From Flavobacterium psychrophilum (GTDB taxonomy: Bacteria > Bacteroidota > Bacteroidia > Flavobacteriales > Flavobacteriaceae), in contig DZAU01000029.1 in the NCBI GenBank assembly GCA_022729635.1, positions 4,944 to 18,595 of the forward strand: DNA of 13,652 nt, written 5' to 3'. A program made the translations under genes and the position numbers. Below, one piece after another: positions 1 to 7,028 of the stretch (positions are counted from its first letter, which is position 1; every line of letters begins with the position of its first letter). The notes beneath the pieces were generated by a model. It did not search any database and was not told the DNA's origin. It was given only the letters and a program-made list of their open reading frames with translations.

Positions 1-21
1 GAACAAAAAAGCTACCTATAA

Positions 22-29
22 CAAAGATA
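22..29 (-). promoter_or_regulatory. Candidate -7 box for a gene off the left edge
   Basis: On the minus strand the sequence reads TATCTTTG, an exact match to the Bacteroidota TAnnTTTG -7 consensus. It lies downstream of the etfA stop and points out of the window, so it could drive the next minus-strand gene to the left. No TTG was found at the expected -33 distance. No convincing terminator for etfA was seen in positions 1-80. An 8-base match alone is weak evidence. Confidence 0.35.
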
Positions 30-80
30 CGAATATCTTAATTGTAGGCAGCTAGTTTTAGGACGAGAATTAAAAAATTA

Positions 81-1058
81 TTAATGTTGTGCTTTAAAGG
101 CTTTCAATTTTTCGGTTAGTTTTGGAACAATTTCAAAAGCATCTCCTACAATTCCATAGTCGGCAACTTTAAAAAATGGCGCTTCTGGGTCTGTATTTAT
201 GACTACTTTTACTTTCGAAGCATTGATTCCGGCGATGTGTTGAATCGCTCCCGAAATTCCTACTGCAAGATATAAATTTGCGGCAACAGGCTTTCCGGTT
301 TGTCCTACGTGTTCTGAATGAGGTCGCCAATCTAAATCTGAAACTGGTTTTGAACAGGCTGTTGCAGCACCAAGAACTTCGGCTAAATCTTCAAGCATTC
401 CCCAGTTTTCAGGTCCTTTTAGTCCACGACCACCAGATACTACAATATCAGCATCGGCAATGGTAACTTTACCGGAACCTTTTTCTACTGATACTACTTT
501 TACTCCAAAATCATTTTCCCCGATACTTGGATTAAAATTTTCTTCGGTAGAGACGTGATTAATCGCATCTTTACTTTCGAAAACACCATAAGAATTTTTT
601 GCTAAGCCAAGAACTTTTACGTCGCTGGAAATTTCGGTGATATTGAATGCTTTGGTCGAAAAGGCATTTCTTCGGACCTGAAAAGGCGAAGTACTCACCG
701 GTAATCCCACAACATTTGAAGCGAAACCAGCTTCTAGCGAAACTGCAACAAGCGGCGAAAGATAAATACTGTCAGTGGTTGAGGAAAGTAAAATTAGTTT
801 TGCACCTTCTTTTTGGGCTGCTTGTTTGATGACATCGGCATAAGCTTTTGCCGAAAAACCAGCTAATTTATCGTTAGTCACTTTCAAGACTTTATCGACT
901 CCGTATTTCGATAATTCCGAAACATCTTCAGTATTTAGGGTTACGGCTGTAACGGTTGTTCCAAGAGATTCGGCTACTTTTTTTGCATAAGAAGCTAATT
1001 CGAAAGCTACTTTTCTGAATTTTCCTTCTGCGGATTCAGCATATATTAATATTGACAT
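81..1058 (-). CDS. etfA: Electron transfer flavoprotein subunit alpha
   Basis: Encodes the 325-residue FAD-binding alpha subunit of ETF, a soluble cytoplasmic heterodimer that takes electrons from acyl-CoA and related dehydrogenases and passes them to the quinone pool via an ETF oxidoreductase. The N-terminal ETF fold begins MSILIYAES. The C-terminal FAD domain (about 205-325) shows SGGRGLK (208-214), VGQTGKPV (251-258) and the family signature LYLAVGISGAIQH (262-274), ending in VVIN (285-288). Length is normal for the family. The frame stays open upstream to 1142, but those 28 codons only translate the heptad repeat block, so the ATG at 1058 is chosen. It is second in an operon with etfB, whose stop lies 116 bases upstream. 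The segment where many ETF alpha chains have Ser-Arg before the FAD loop reads CSKPVSD (235-241), with Lys instead of Arg. The family assignment is secure; the electron donor is not shown. Confidence 0.96.
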   Translation of the reverse strand: MSILIYAESAEGKFRKVAFELASYAKKVAESLGTTVTAVTLNTEDVSELSKYGVDKVLKVTNDKLAGFSAKAYADVIKQAAQKEGAKLILLSSTTDSIYLSPLVAVSLEAGFASNVVGLPVSTSPFQVRRNAFSTKAFNITEISSDVKVLGLAKNSYGVFESKDAINHVSTEENFNPSIGENDFGVKVVSVEKGSGKVTIADADIVVSGGRGLKGPENWGMLEDLAEVLGAATACSKPVSDLDWRPHSEHVGQTGKPVAANLYLAVGISGAIQHIAGINASKVKVVINTDPEAPFFKVADYGIVGDAFEIVPKLTEKLKAFKAQH

Positions 1059-1061
1059 AAT

Positions 1062-1168
1062 GATTTTAGATTTTAGATTAACGATTTTAGATTTATGATT
1101 TAGACTTATTGATTTTGGATTTATTTTGCAATCTGCAATCAAGAATCGTTAATCAAAAATCTGTAATC
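1062..1168. repeat. Head-to-head heptad array between etfB and etfA
   Basis: On the plus strand GATT recurs with exact 7-base spacing at 1062, 1069, 1076, 1083, 1090, 1097, 1111 and 1118; only the unit at 1104 (ACTT) is degenerate. From 1130 the complement AATC recurs, again exactly every 7 bases, at 1130, 1137, 1144, 1151, 1158 and 1165. The three bases between cores vary. The two halves are inverted relative to each other: with the axis near 1125-1126, five of the six AATC cores pair with a GATT core. An etfBA transcript could therefore form a long imperfect hairpin between the two cistrons. There is no coding potential, and the function is unknown. Confidence 0.85.
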
Positions 1169-1174
1169 AAGTTC

Positions 1175-1921
1175 TTAAATTACTTTAGCTTCGTTGTGTA
1201 ATAAGTTGATTAATTCGTCCAAGTTGTCGGCAGCAACTAATTTCACTGCCGATTTTGGAGCAGGTTTTTCGAATTTCACGGCTTTTGTATTTACCGAAGC
1301 TTCAACAGGTTCTACGACAGTCAGCGTTTTTGTTCTTGCTGTCATAATTCCTCGCATATTTGGGATGCGTAAATCTTTTTCTTCTACTATTCCTTTTTGT
1401 GAGCCAATGATTAAAGGCAAAGTGGTTGAAACGGTTTCTCTTCCGCCATCAATTTCGCGAATGGCTTTTACAGTAGTACCTTCGACAGTTATTTCTGTAC
1501 AAGAATTAAGGAAATTATAACCTAGAATTCCGGCAATCATTCCGGGAACCATTCCGCCGTTATAATCCAATGATTCTTTTCCGGCAATTATGATGTCGTA
1601 AGCACCATTTTTTATGACTTCGGCAAGTTGTTTGGCAACAAAAAAGCTGTCTGTTGGATTGGCGTTTACACGAATCGCATCGTTTGCGCCAATGGCCAAT
1701 GCTTTTCTCAAAGTGGGTTCTGTTTCTGGTCCGCCAACATTGGCAACAGTAATCGTCGCACCTTGTTGTTCCTGAAACCAAACCGCACGAGTTAAACCAT
1801 ATTCATCGTTGGGATTGATTACAAACTGAACGCCATTAGCATCAAATTGTGAGTCATTATTGTTAAAATTAATTTTTGAAGTAGTATCAGGAACGTGACT
1901 GATGCAGACTAATATTTTCAT
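1175..1921 (-). CDS. etfB: Electron transfer flavoprotein subunit beta
   Basis: Encodes the 248-residue beta subunit of ETF, which packs against EtfA and, in ordinary ETFs, carries a structural AMP. It begins MKILVCISHVPDT. Family features are the FVINPNDEYGL segment (33-43), RKALAIGANDAIRV (72-85), AGKESLDYNGG (113-123), the IREIDGGRE stretch (154-162) typical of ETF beta, and the partner-recognition region PNMRGIMTART (187-197). Length is standard. Eleven further codons are open upstream to 1954, but homologues start at MKILV, and the candidate -7 box at 1954-1961 would place transcription initiation inside that extension, so the ATG at 1921 is chosen. It is first in the etfBA operon and divergent from pdhB. 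Whether this ETF is a simple carrier or electron-bifurcating cannot be decided here; the absence of partner dehydrogenase or fixCX genes nearby favours the simple type. Confidence 0.96.
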   Translation of the reverse strand: MKILVCISHVPDTTSKINFNNNDSQFDANGVQFVINPNDEYGLTRAVWFQEQQGATITVANVGGPETEPTLRKALAIGANDAIRVNANPTDSFFVAKQLAEVIKNGAYDIIIAGKESLDYNGGMVPGMIAGILGYNFLNSCTEITVEGTTVKAIREIDGGRETVSTTLPLIIGSQKGIVEEKDLRIPNMRGIMTARTKTLTVVEPVEASVNTKAVKFEKPAPKSAVKLVAADNLDELINLLHNEAKVI

Positions 1922-1953
1922 AATTAAATTATTTAATTTCAAAATTTCTAGCA

Positions 1954-1961
1954 CAAAATTA
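1954..1961 (-). promoter_or_regulatory. Candidate -7 box of the etfBA operon
   Basis: The minus strand reads TAATTTTG, an exact TAnnTTTG match, 32 bases before the etfB ATG. That spacing fits a short untranslated leader. No clear TTG is present at the -33 distance; that region is instead occupied by the imperfect palindrome at 1981-2000. Confidence 0.5.
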
Positions 1962-1980
1962 TAATAATAATTTGAATAAT

Positions 1981-2000
1981 ATACTATGCACGCATAATAT
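1981..2000. promoter_or_regulatory. Imperfect palindrome, possible operator of etfBA
   Basis: The arms TATGC (1985-1989) and GCATA (1992-1996) flank a 2-base centre, and after one mismatch (1984/1997) three more pairs (ATA/TAT) extend it to 20 bases. It covers the place where the -33 element of the etfB promoter should be, 20 bases upstream of the -7 box, a usual place for a dimeric repressor or activator. The regulator is unknown. Short palindromes are common in AT-rich spacers, so this is tentative. Confidence 0.3.
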
Positions 2001-2122
2001 TTTTTGCTATTCTATCGATTTCGTAATCCTAACTTTTCCGAAAATTTAGTAAGCTCACTTTCTAGGACGATGCACTTTGTTATTTTAAACACAATTTATG
2101 CTTTTAAGTGATTTAAAATATT

Positions 2123-2130
2123 TATTTTTG
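2123..2130 (+). promoter_or_regulatory. Candidate -7 box of pdhB
   Basis: TATTTTTG matches TAnnTTTG and ends 24 bases before the ATG at 2155. No TTG occurs at the expected upstream distance (the nearest, 2077-2079, is too far), so the assignment rests on one box and its position. The rest of the 233-base divergent spacer holds the etfB promoter region and no gene. Confidence 0.4.
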
Positions 2131-2154
2131 CGATTCGAAAATCATATACAATAG

Positions 2155-3141
2155 ATGAAAAAAATGAGAACGATACAGTTTAGAGAGGCCATTTGCGAGG
2201 CAATGAGTGAAGAAATGCGTCGCGATGAGTCAATATATTTAATGGGCGAAGAAGTGGCAGAATACAATGGTGCTTACAAAGCATCAAAGGGAATGCTTGC
2301 CGAATTTGGAGAAAAAAGAGTTATCGATACGCCAATCGCAGAGCTTGGTTTTACCGGAATTGCAGTAGGTTCGGCAATGAATGGTTGCAGACCAATCGTT
2401 GAATATATGACTTTCAATTTCTGTTTGGTTGGGATTGACCAGATTATAAATAATGCTGCCAAAATGCGTCAAATGACCGGTGGACAATTTAATGTTCCTA
2501 TTGTTTTTCGTGGTCCAACAGCTTCTGCGGGACAACTTGGAGCAACACACTCTCAAGCTTTAGAAAATTGGTTTGCCAATACTCCAGGTCTTAAAGTAGT
2601 TGTTCCATCTAATGTTTATGATGCCAAAGGGTTGCTAAAATCGGCCATTCGTGATAATGATCCTGTAATTTTTATGGAATCTGAACAAATGTATGGAGAC
2701 AAAGGAGAAGTTCCTGAAGGAGAATATACCATCCCGATTGGACTTGCCGATATAAAAAGAGAAGGAACCGATGTTACAATCGTTTCTTTTGGAAAAATAA
2801 TAAAAGAAGCTTTTATCGCTGCCGATGAGTTAGAAAAAGAAGGAATTTCTTGTGAAATTGTCGATTTAAGAACCGTTCGTCCTATGGATCACGAAACGAT
2901 TCTGGCTTCGGTACGAAAAACAAACAGATTAGTAGTTCTCGAAGAAGCTTGGCCTTTTGCAAGCGTTTCTTCTGAAATTGCTTATATCGTTCAGGAACGT
3001 GCTTTTGATTTTCTTGATGCACCAATTCAACGTATCACAACTGCCGATACTCCAGCACCTTATTCACCAGTTTTACTGAAAGAATGGTTGCCAAATGCTG
3101 ACGATGTTATCAAAGCCGTGAAAAAAGTATTATATAAATAA
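2155..3141 (+). CDS. pdhB: Pyruvate dehydrogenase E1 component, beta subunit
   Basis: Encodes the 328-residue beta chain of the alpha2beta2 E1 enzyme, which decarboxylates pyruvate with thiamine diphosphate and acetylates the lipoyl group of E2, feeding acetyl-CoA to the TCA cycle and lipid synthesis. The transketolase pyrimidine-binding domain (about 4-180) contains GEEVAEYNGA (31-40) and VIDTPIAE (56-63), whose Glu63 matches the residue that activates the thiamine aminopyrimidine. GATHSQ (129-134) holds His132, the counterpart of the conserved active-site beta His. The C-terminal transketolase domain (about 195-320) has the usual DLRTVRPMD (237-245) and LEEAWPF (262-268). Length matches family members. 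An ATG three codons later (2164) gives the commonly annotated start MRTIQFREA; the two cannot be separated here. No E1 alpha, E2 or E3 gene adjoins it, so the gene stands alone between a divergent operon and a terminator. A branched-chain 2-oxoacid E1 beta is the alternative, but the sequence reads as PdhB. Confidence 0.93.
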   Translation: MKKMRTIQFREAICEAMSEEMRRDESIYLMGEEVAEYNGAYKASKGMLAEFGEKRVIDTPIAELGFTGIAVGSAMNGCRPIVEYMTFNFCLVGIDQIINNAAKMRQMTGGQFNVPIVFRGPTASAGQLGATHSQALENWFANTPGLKVVVPSNVYDAKGLLKSAIRDNDPVIFMESEQMYGDKGEVPEGEYTIPIGLADIKREGTDVTIVSFGKIIKEAFIAADELEKEGISCEIVDLRTVRPMDHETILASVRKTNRLVVLEEAWPFASVSSEIAYIVQERAFDFLDAPIQRITTADTPAPYSPVLLKEWLPNADDVIKAVKKVLYK

Positions 3142-3178
3142 GGTGTTAAACTTTTCTGAATATTAGAATTATAAAAAA

Positions 3179-3206
3179 TTTGACATTAAGGAAATAACTA
3201 TATTTG
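3179..3206 (+). promoter_or_regulatory. Promoter of the DUF5686 gene
   Basis: TTTG at 3179-3182 and TATATTTG at 3199-3206 form a -33/-7 pair with 16 bases between them, slightly tighter than the usual Flavobacterium spacing. The -7 box is an exact TAnnTTTG match. Transcription would start near 3211-3214, inside the left arm of the adjoining terminator hairpin. Confidence 0.5.
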
Positions 3207-3244
3207 AAACTTCATCAGAATCTAAAATTTGATGAAGTTTTTTT
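3207..3244 (+). terminator. Rho-independent terminator of pdhB
   Basis: A perfect 11-bp inverted repeat, AAACTTCATCA (3207-3217) and TGATGAAGTTT (3230-3240), encloses a 12-base loop and runs into seven T (3238-3244). It lies 65 bases after the pdhB stop and ends only 3 bases before the next start codon, so it also forms the leader of the DUF5686 gene. Confidence 0.85.
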
Positions 3245-3247
3245 ATT

Positions 3248-5734
3248 ATGATGAAAAAGATATTGTTTAATTTGTTTTTCCTATTTGCTTTTGCAAGCAC
3301 AATTTTTGCTCAAACAAAAGTTAGTGGTGTTGTTATAGACAAGTTAAATAAGCCTGTTTCCTTTGCTAATGTGGCTTTCAAAAATTCAAGCGAAGGTGCT
3401 GTTTGTAATGAAGATGGGGTCTTTTATTTAGAATCTAAAAAAACTTATACAACGCTCATAGTTACTTCGGTGGGATATTCTGACAAGGAAATTGAATTGG
3501 AAAAAGCAGTCAACTATAATTTTAAAATTAAATTAAATGCGGTTGAGAGTTTAAAAGAAGTGGTAATTTATAGAGGTAAAACCTCTAAAAAGAACAATCC
3601 AGCTTTAGACATTCTTAGAAAAATTTGGGAAAGACGTCGCAAAAACGGTTTGCATTTATTTTCCCAATACCAAATGGAAAAGTATGAAAAAATAGAATTT
3701 GATATGAATACTATTGATAGTGCTTATATGAAAAAAAAGCTATTTAACGGAATGGAATTTATTTTTAAACACGTTGATACATCAAAGATAACAGGAAAAA
3801 CCTACTTACCTATTTTTATAAACGAAGCCCTTTCTGATGTTTATGGCGACAACAAATTAAAAAAAGTAAAGGAAAAAGTAAAAGCCAACAAAACCTCTGG
3901 CTTCAATGGGAATCAGCAAATTTTGTCTTTTGTAAACGACTTATACACAGACTTCGATGTGTATGACAATCACCTTACTTTTTTTGATAAAAGCTTTACA
4001 AGTCCTATTTCTACAACAGGAATAGACGTTTATAATTATGTTTTAAGAGACAGTGCAGTTGTTGATGATAAATGGTGCTTCAACATTGTTTTCTATCCAA
4101 GACGACCAAATGAGTTGACTTTTAAGGGAGATTTTTGGGTCAGCGACACCACTTTTGCGCTAAAAAACATCAATATGGCTGCCACCAGAAGCGCAAATTT
4201 GAATTGGGTAAAAGACATCTATATAGAACAAGAATTTGAAGTATTGAATGATTCCGTTTTTCTTTTGTCCAAAGATTATATGATGGCGGATTTTGCCTTA
4301 AATAAAAAAGAAAATTCTAAAGGTGTTTATGGAAAACGAACCACTTTCTATCGTGACCATAAATTCAATTCTGAAAAACCCGAGAAATTCTATAAAGAAG
4401 AGGTGAATTTTTATGACAAAGAAGTCTATAATAAATCCGATGAATATTGGCAGGAAAACCGTTTCGAAAATCTGACCAAAGAAGAAAAAGGAATTTATAA
4501 AATGCTCGACACGCTTCAAACCGTAAAGAAATACCAAAAAATTTACAGCTTAGTAGAGATTTTAGACAGCGGTTATATCAATCACGGTAATTTAGATTAT
4601 GGACCAATATATGCAATGTTTGGTCAAAATTCAGTAGAAGGATTGCGATTGAGAACTGGCGTGCGAACTTATTTTGGACCCAATGATCCCTGGCGATTGC
4701 AAGCCTATATCGCTTATGGATTTAAAGATGATAAAATCAAATATGGTGTGACTGGAAAATGGATGGTCGAAAAGAAAAACAGAGTGATTATTGCTGCTGG
4801 AAACCGCAGAGATATTGAGCAAATAGGAGCTTCTCTCACCACGACAAACGATATTTTGGGGCGGAATTATGCTTCCTCGGGTTTATTAACCTTTGGAAGT
4901 AACAACAAACTAACCAACGTCAATTTGAGTACTATTGAAGTTGAAATTGAACCCATAAAAAACCTGACTTTTGGAACAGGAGTTACCTACCGAACTTTAA
5001 TATCGGCCAGCCCTGAATTTAGTCTTGATTTTTATACGGATTTATCACAAACAACCATAAAAAGTCAGGTAAAACAGTCCGAAATAAACTTAAAGGTCGA
5101 ATATACACCTAACAGAAAACCCATTGGTTTCGCCGTAGAAAGATATAATGCCGACAGTCCTTTTACCAGTGTTTTTGTGAACTACAGCCAAGGTTTCAAA
5201 GGACTGCTTTCCAGTGATTTTGAGTATAAAAAACTACAATTTTATTACAAGCAACCCATAATTATTGGTCCTTTAGGGCGTTCGAATATCATTGTTGAAT
5301 TGGGTAAAACTTTCGGATACATTCCGTTAGGATTATTGAGTGTTGTTCCTGGAAATCAATCTCTTTTCAATATTTCTAACACGTTTAGCAATCTTAAATA
5401 TTACGAATTTGTAACCGATCAATATGTAACTTTAAAATGGGATCACGACTTTCACGGACGGTTTTTTGCCAGAATTCCTTTTATGCGAAAACTAAACTGG
5501 CGTGAAAACATTGGTGTCAAATCTGTTTATGGAACCGTTTCAGATGAAAACAGATTGATAAATGCCTCGGGTTTAGTTTACAACGCTCCCGAAAAAGTAT
5601 ATTGGGAATACAGCGCAGGAATTGGAAATATTTTCAAATTTTTTCGCATAGATTTTTCTTGGAGAGGCAATTATCTGGAGATGCCGGATGCTAATAAATT
5701 TGCGACGAAAATCTCCTTTGGGTTTTATTTTTAA
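3248..5734 (+). CDS. Secreted CarboxypepD_reg-like / DUF5686 family protein
   Basis: An 828-residue exported protein of a family common in Bacteroidetes, with no established biochemical role. A signal peptide (1-21, basic MMKK then a Phe/Leu-rich core, likely cleaved after IFA before QTK) is followed by a carboxypeptidase-regulatory-like beta-sandwich (about 24-100: SGVVIDKLNKPVSFANV, then DGVFYLES and TSVGYSDKEIEL). This is the domain also found at the N-termini of many TonB-dependent receptors. The rest matches DUF5686: a mixed region to about 430, then many alternating strands, ending in a strand with terminal Phe (SFGFYF), as in outer-membrane beta-barrels. Outer-membrane localisation is inferred. 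The signal peptide excludes use of a downstream start, though the ATG at 3251 is nearly equivalent. No ribosome-binding site is visible; the T-run of the preceding terminator sits directly before the ATG. The alkA-like gene follows by one base. Confidence 0.85.
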   Translation: MMKKILFNLFFLFAFASTIFAQTKVSGVVIDKLNKPVSFANVAFKNSSEGAVCNEDGVFYLESKKTYTTLIVTSVGYSDKEIELEKAVNYNFKIKLNAVESLKEVVIYRGKTSKKNNPALDILRKIWERRRKNGLHLFSQYQMEKYEKIEFDMNTIDSAYMKKKLFNGMEFIFKHVDTSKITGKTYLPIFINEALSDVYGDNKLKKVKEKVKANKTSGFNGNQQILSFVNDLYTDFDVYDNHLTFFDKSFTSPISTTGIDVYNYVLRDSAVVDDKWCFNIVFYPRRPNELTFKGDFWVSDTTFALKNINMAATRSANLNWVKDIYIEQEFEVLNDSVFLLSKDYMMADFALNKKENSKGVYGKRTTFYRDHKFNSEKPEKFYKEEVNFYDKEVYNKSDEYWQENRFENLTKEEKGIYKMLDTLQTVKKYQKIYSLVEILDSGYINHGNLDYGPIYAMFGQNSVEGLRLRTGVRTYFGPNDPWRLQAYIAYGFKDDKIKYGVTGKWMVEKKNRVIIAAGNRRDIEQIGASLTTTNDILGRNYASSGLLTFGSNNKLTNVNLSTIEVEIEPIKNLTFGTGVTYRTLISASPEFSLDFYTDLSQTTIKSQVKQSEINLKVEYTPNRKPIGFAVERYNADSPFTSVFVNYSQGFKGLLSSDFEYKKLQFYYKQPIIIGPLGRSNIIVELGKTFGYIPLGLLSVVPGNQSLFNISNTFSNLKYYEFVTDQYVTLKWDHDFHGRFFARIPFMRKLNWRENIGVKSVYGTVSDENRLINASGLVYNAPEKVYWEYSAGIGNIFKFFRIDFSWRGNYLEMPDANKFATKISFGFYF

Positions 5735-5735
5735 T

Positions 5736-6338
5736 ATGCAACAAGCCATTAAATATCTTTTAGAAAAGGACGCTATTTTCAATCACATTATTGATAAATA
5801 TGGTTTACCAATAATTCCAAAAAGACCACAAGGCTTCGAAACATTGGTGTTATTAATTCTCGAACAACAGGTTTCAATAGATTCGGCGAAAGCCACTTTT
5901 TTAAAATTAAAAGAAAAAAAACAACCTTTCAATCCAGAATCATTGCTTGACTTTTCAGAGGAAGACTATAGAAATATTGGCGTAAGCCGGCAAAAAACTT
6001 CTTATATAAAGGCTTTGTCACTCTCGATTATTAACAATGAAATTGATATTGAAAGTCTGGCAACTAAATCTTCACAACAAGTTCGTGAGGAATTAATCAA
6101 AATCAAAGGAATTGGCAATTGGACCATCGATGTGTATTTGATGTTTTCACTTCAAGCACAAGATATTATTCCGCTTGGCGATATTGCTGTTGTAAATACA
6201 ATAAAAGAACTGCTTGACATTCACGACAAACAGGAAATAGAAAATTATGTATCAAAATGGAGTCCGCACAAATCTGTAGCGACTTTTCTTTTGTGGCATT
6301 ATTATTTGCAAAAAAGAAATAGAACCATAGAATATTAA
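5736..6338 (+). CDS. DNA-3-methyladenine glycosylase II (AlkA-type HhH-GPD)
   Basis: A 200-residue base-excision repair glycosylase that would remove alkylated bases such as 3-methyladenine from DNA. The HhH-GPD core shows LILEQQVS (40-47), the helix-hairpin-helix LIKIKGIGNWTIDVYLM (120-136) with the GIG turn, and PLGD (146-149), whose Asp149 matches the catalytic Asp of AlkA. At 200 residues it lacks the N-terminal domain of E. coli AlkA, as do many bacterial homologues. The frame is open further upstream to 5688, inside the DUF5686 gene, but the ATG at 5736 fits better: it sits one base after the DUF5686 stop (TAATATG), suggesting translational coupling, and gives a normal N-terminus. No promoter of its own was seen, and no terminator was found in 6339-6384. 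The pairing with an outer-membrane protein gene looks positional rather than functional. Confidence 0.88.
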   Translation: MQQAIKYLLEKDAIFNHIIDKYGLPIIPKRPQGFETLVLLILEQQVSIDSAKATFLKLKEKKQPFNPESLLDFSEEDYRNIGVSRQKTSYIKALSLSIINNEIDIESLATKSSQQVREELIKIKGIGNWTIDVYLMFSLQAQDIIPLGDIAVVNTIKELLDIHDKQEIENYVSKWSPHKSVATFLLWHYYLQKRNRTIEY

Positions 6339-6384
6339 AATGCCGCCTTATCACAATTAACTAATAGATAACATCTAATTTTCA

Positions 6385-6413
6385 TTGGAAAAAGTATATT
6401 TTGCCTACTTTTG
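6385..6413 (+). promoter_or_regulatory. Promoter of ppa
   Basis: TTG at 6385-6387 and TACTTTTG at 6406-6413 are separated by 18 bases, an exact fit to the Flavobacterium TTG-N17-23-TAnnTTTG promoter. The ppa ATG lies 27 bases beyond. This is the best promoter in the window. Confidence 0.7.
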
Positions 6414-6440
6414 CAACCTGAAATAAAGAAAATATAAAAA

Positions 6441-6971
6441 ATGACTGCAGACAGAAAAAAAACATTCGATGTACTTATCGAAATACCAAGAGGAAGTAGA
6501 AATAAATATGAATATGATTTCAAAATAAAAAGAATGCGTTTTGACAGGATGTTATTCTCGTCGATGATGTATCCGGCAGATTACGGATTTATCCCGGAAA
6601 CACTGGCATTAGATGGTGATCCATTAGACGTATTGGTTTTGATTAACGAACCTACTTTTCCCGGTTGTGTAATGGAAGTAAAACCTATTGGTGTTTTCCA
6701 CATGGCAGATGATAAAGGACCTGACGAAAAAATTATCTGTGTGCCCGTATCAGATCCAATCTGGAATACATTAGAAAATCTTTCGGATGTAAATCCGCAT
6801 TTATTGAAGGAAATTGAACATTTCTTCCAGGTTTATAAAGACCTTGAACATAAGATAGTTGACGTAGAAGGTTGGGGAGATATTAATGAAGCTTTTGCGA
6901 TCATAAAAGAATGTACACAACGTTTTGACGATATAGAGAATAAACCAAAAGGATTATTTAGCATAAAATAA
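6441..6971 (+). CDS. ppa: Soluble inorganic pyrophosphatase (family I)
   Basis: A 176-residue cytoplasmic enzyme that hydrolyses PPi to two phosphates with Mg2+, pulling biosynthetic reactions forward. All active-site residues of the E. coli enzyme can be matched: Glu14, Lys22 and Glu24 (near IEIPRGS and NKYEYD), Arg36, Tyr48 in YPADYGF, the signature DGDPLDV (58-64) with Asp58, Asp60 and Asp63, Asp90, Asp95 and Lys97 in MADDKGPDEK, and Tyr132-Lys133 in YKDLE. Length is typical of bacterial family I enzymes. The start is the first ATG after the strong promoter, with no Shine-Dalgarno. It has its own terminator and so forms a single-gene unit, immediately upstream of the membrane pyrophosphatase hppA; the same substrate can be hydrolysed with or without energy conservation by neighbouring genes. 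The function is secure. Confidence 0.97.
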   Translation: MTADRKKTFDVLIEIPRGSRNKYEYDFKIKRMRFDRMLFSSMMYPADYGFIPETLALDGDPLDVLVLINEPTFPGCVMEVKPIGVFHMADDKGPDEKIICVPVSDPIWNTLENLSDVNPHLLKEIEHFFQVYKDLEHKIVDVEGWGDINEAFAIIKECTQRFDDIENKPKGLFSIK

Positions 6972-6992
6972 TTTTTTTCTAAATGTTTTGAC

Positions 6993-7028
6993 AAAAAAGC
7001 AATATTCTAAACAGAATATTGCTTTTTT
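6993..7028 (+). terminator. Rho-independent terminator of ppa
   Basis: A perfect 16-bp inverted repeat (6993-7008 with 7013-7028, core GCAATATTCT) closes a 4-base AAAC loop and ends in six T. It starts 21 bases after the ppa stop. Its right arm overlaps the presumed -33 region of the hppA promoter. Being symmetrical, it could also act on the minus strand, but no minus-strand gene approaches it. Confidence 0.9.

Noticed and set aside
1059-1142. In-frame 28-codon N-terminal extension of etfA
   Set aside because: It only translates the heptad repeat block (a Lys/Ser/Ile pattern), and homologous EtfA proteins start at MSILIYAES.
1062-1168. CRISPR array
   Set aside because: The units are 7 bases with 3 variable bases, far too short for repeats and spacers, and no cas gene is present.
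1194-1520. 108-codon plus-strand open frame opposite etfB
   Set aside because: It is a complementary reading of conserved EtfB codons, without a promoter or domain.
2034-2044. TTTTC-C-GAAAA palindrome in the etfB-pdhB spacer
   Set aside because: Five-base AT-rich arms are expected by chance in such sequence, and the site is not placed over a recognisable promoter.
2284-2556. 90-codon open frame antisense to pdhB
   Set aside because: It is opposite the conserved thiamine-binding region of PdhB and shows no family features; a shadow frame.
3180-3204. Sigma70-type promoter (TTGACA with TATATT) before the DUF5686 gene
   Set aside because: The spacing between the two hexamers is only 13 bases, and the organism uses the Bacteroidota TAnnTTTG type, which fits the same DNA better.
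5688-5735. Earlier ATG for the AlkA-type glycosylase, overlapping the DUF5686 gene
   Set aside because: The extra residues (Lys/Arg/Phe-rich) are an out-of-frame reading of the DUF5686 C-terminus. The ATG at 5736 right after the stop is the better start.
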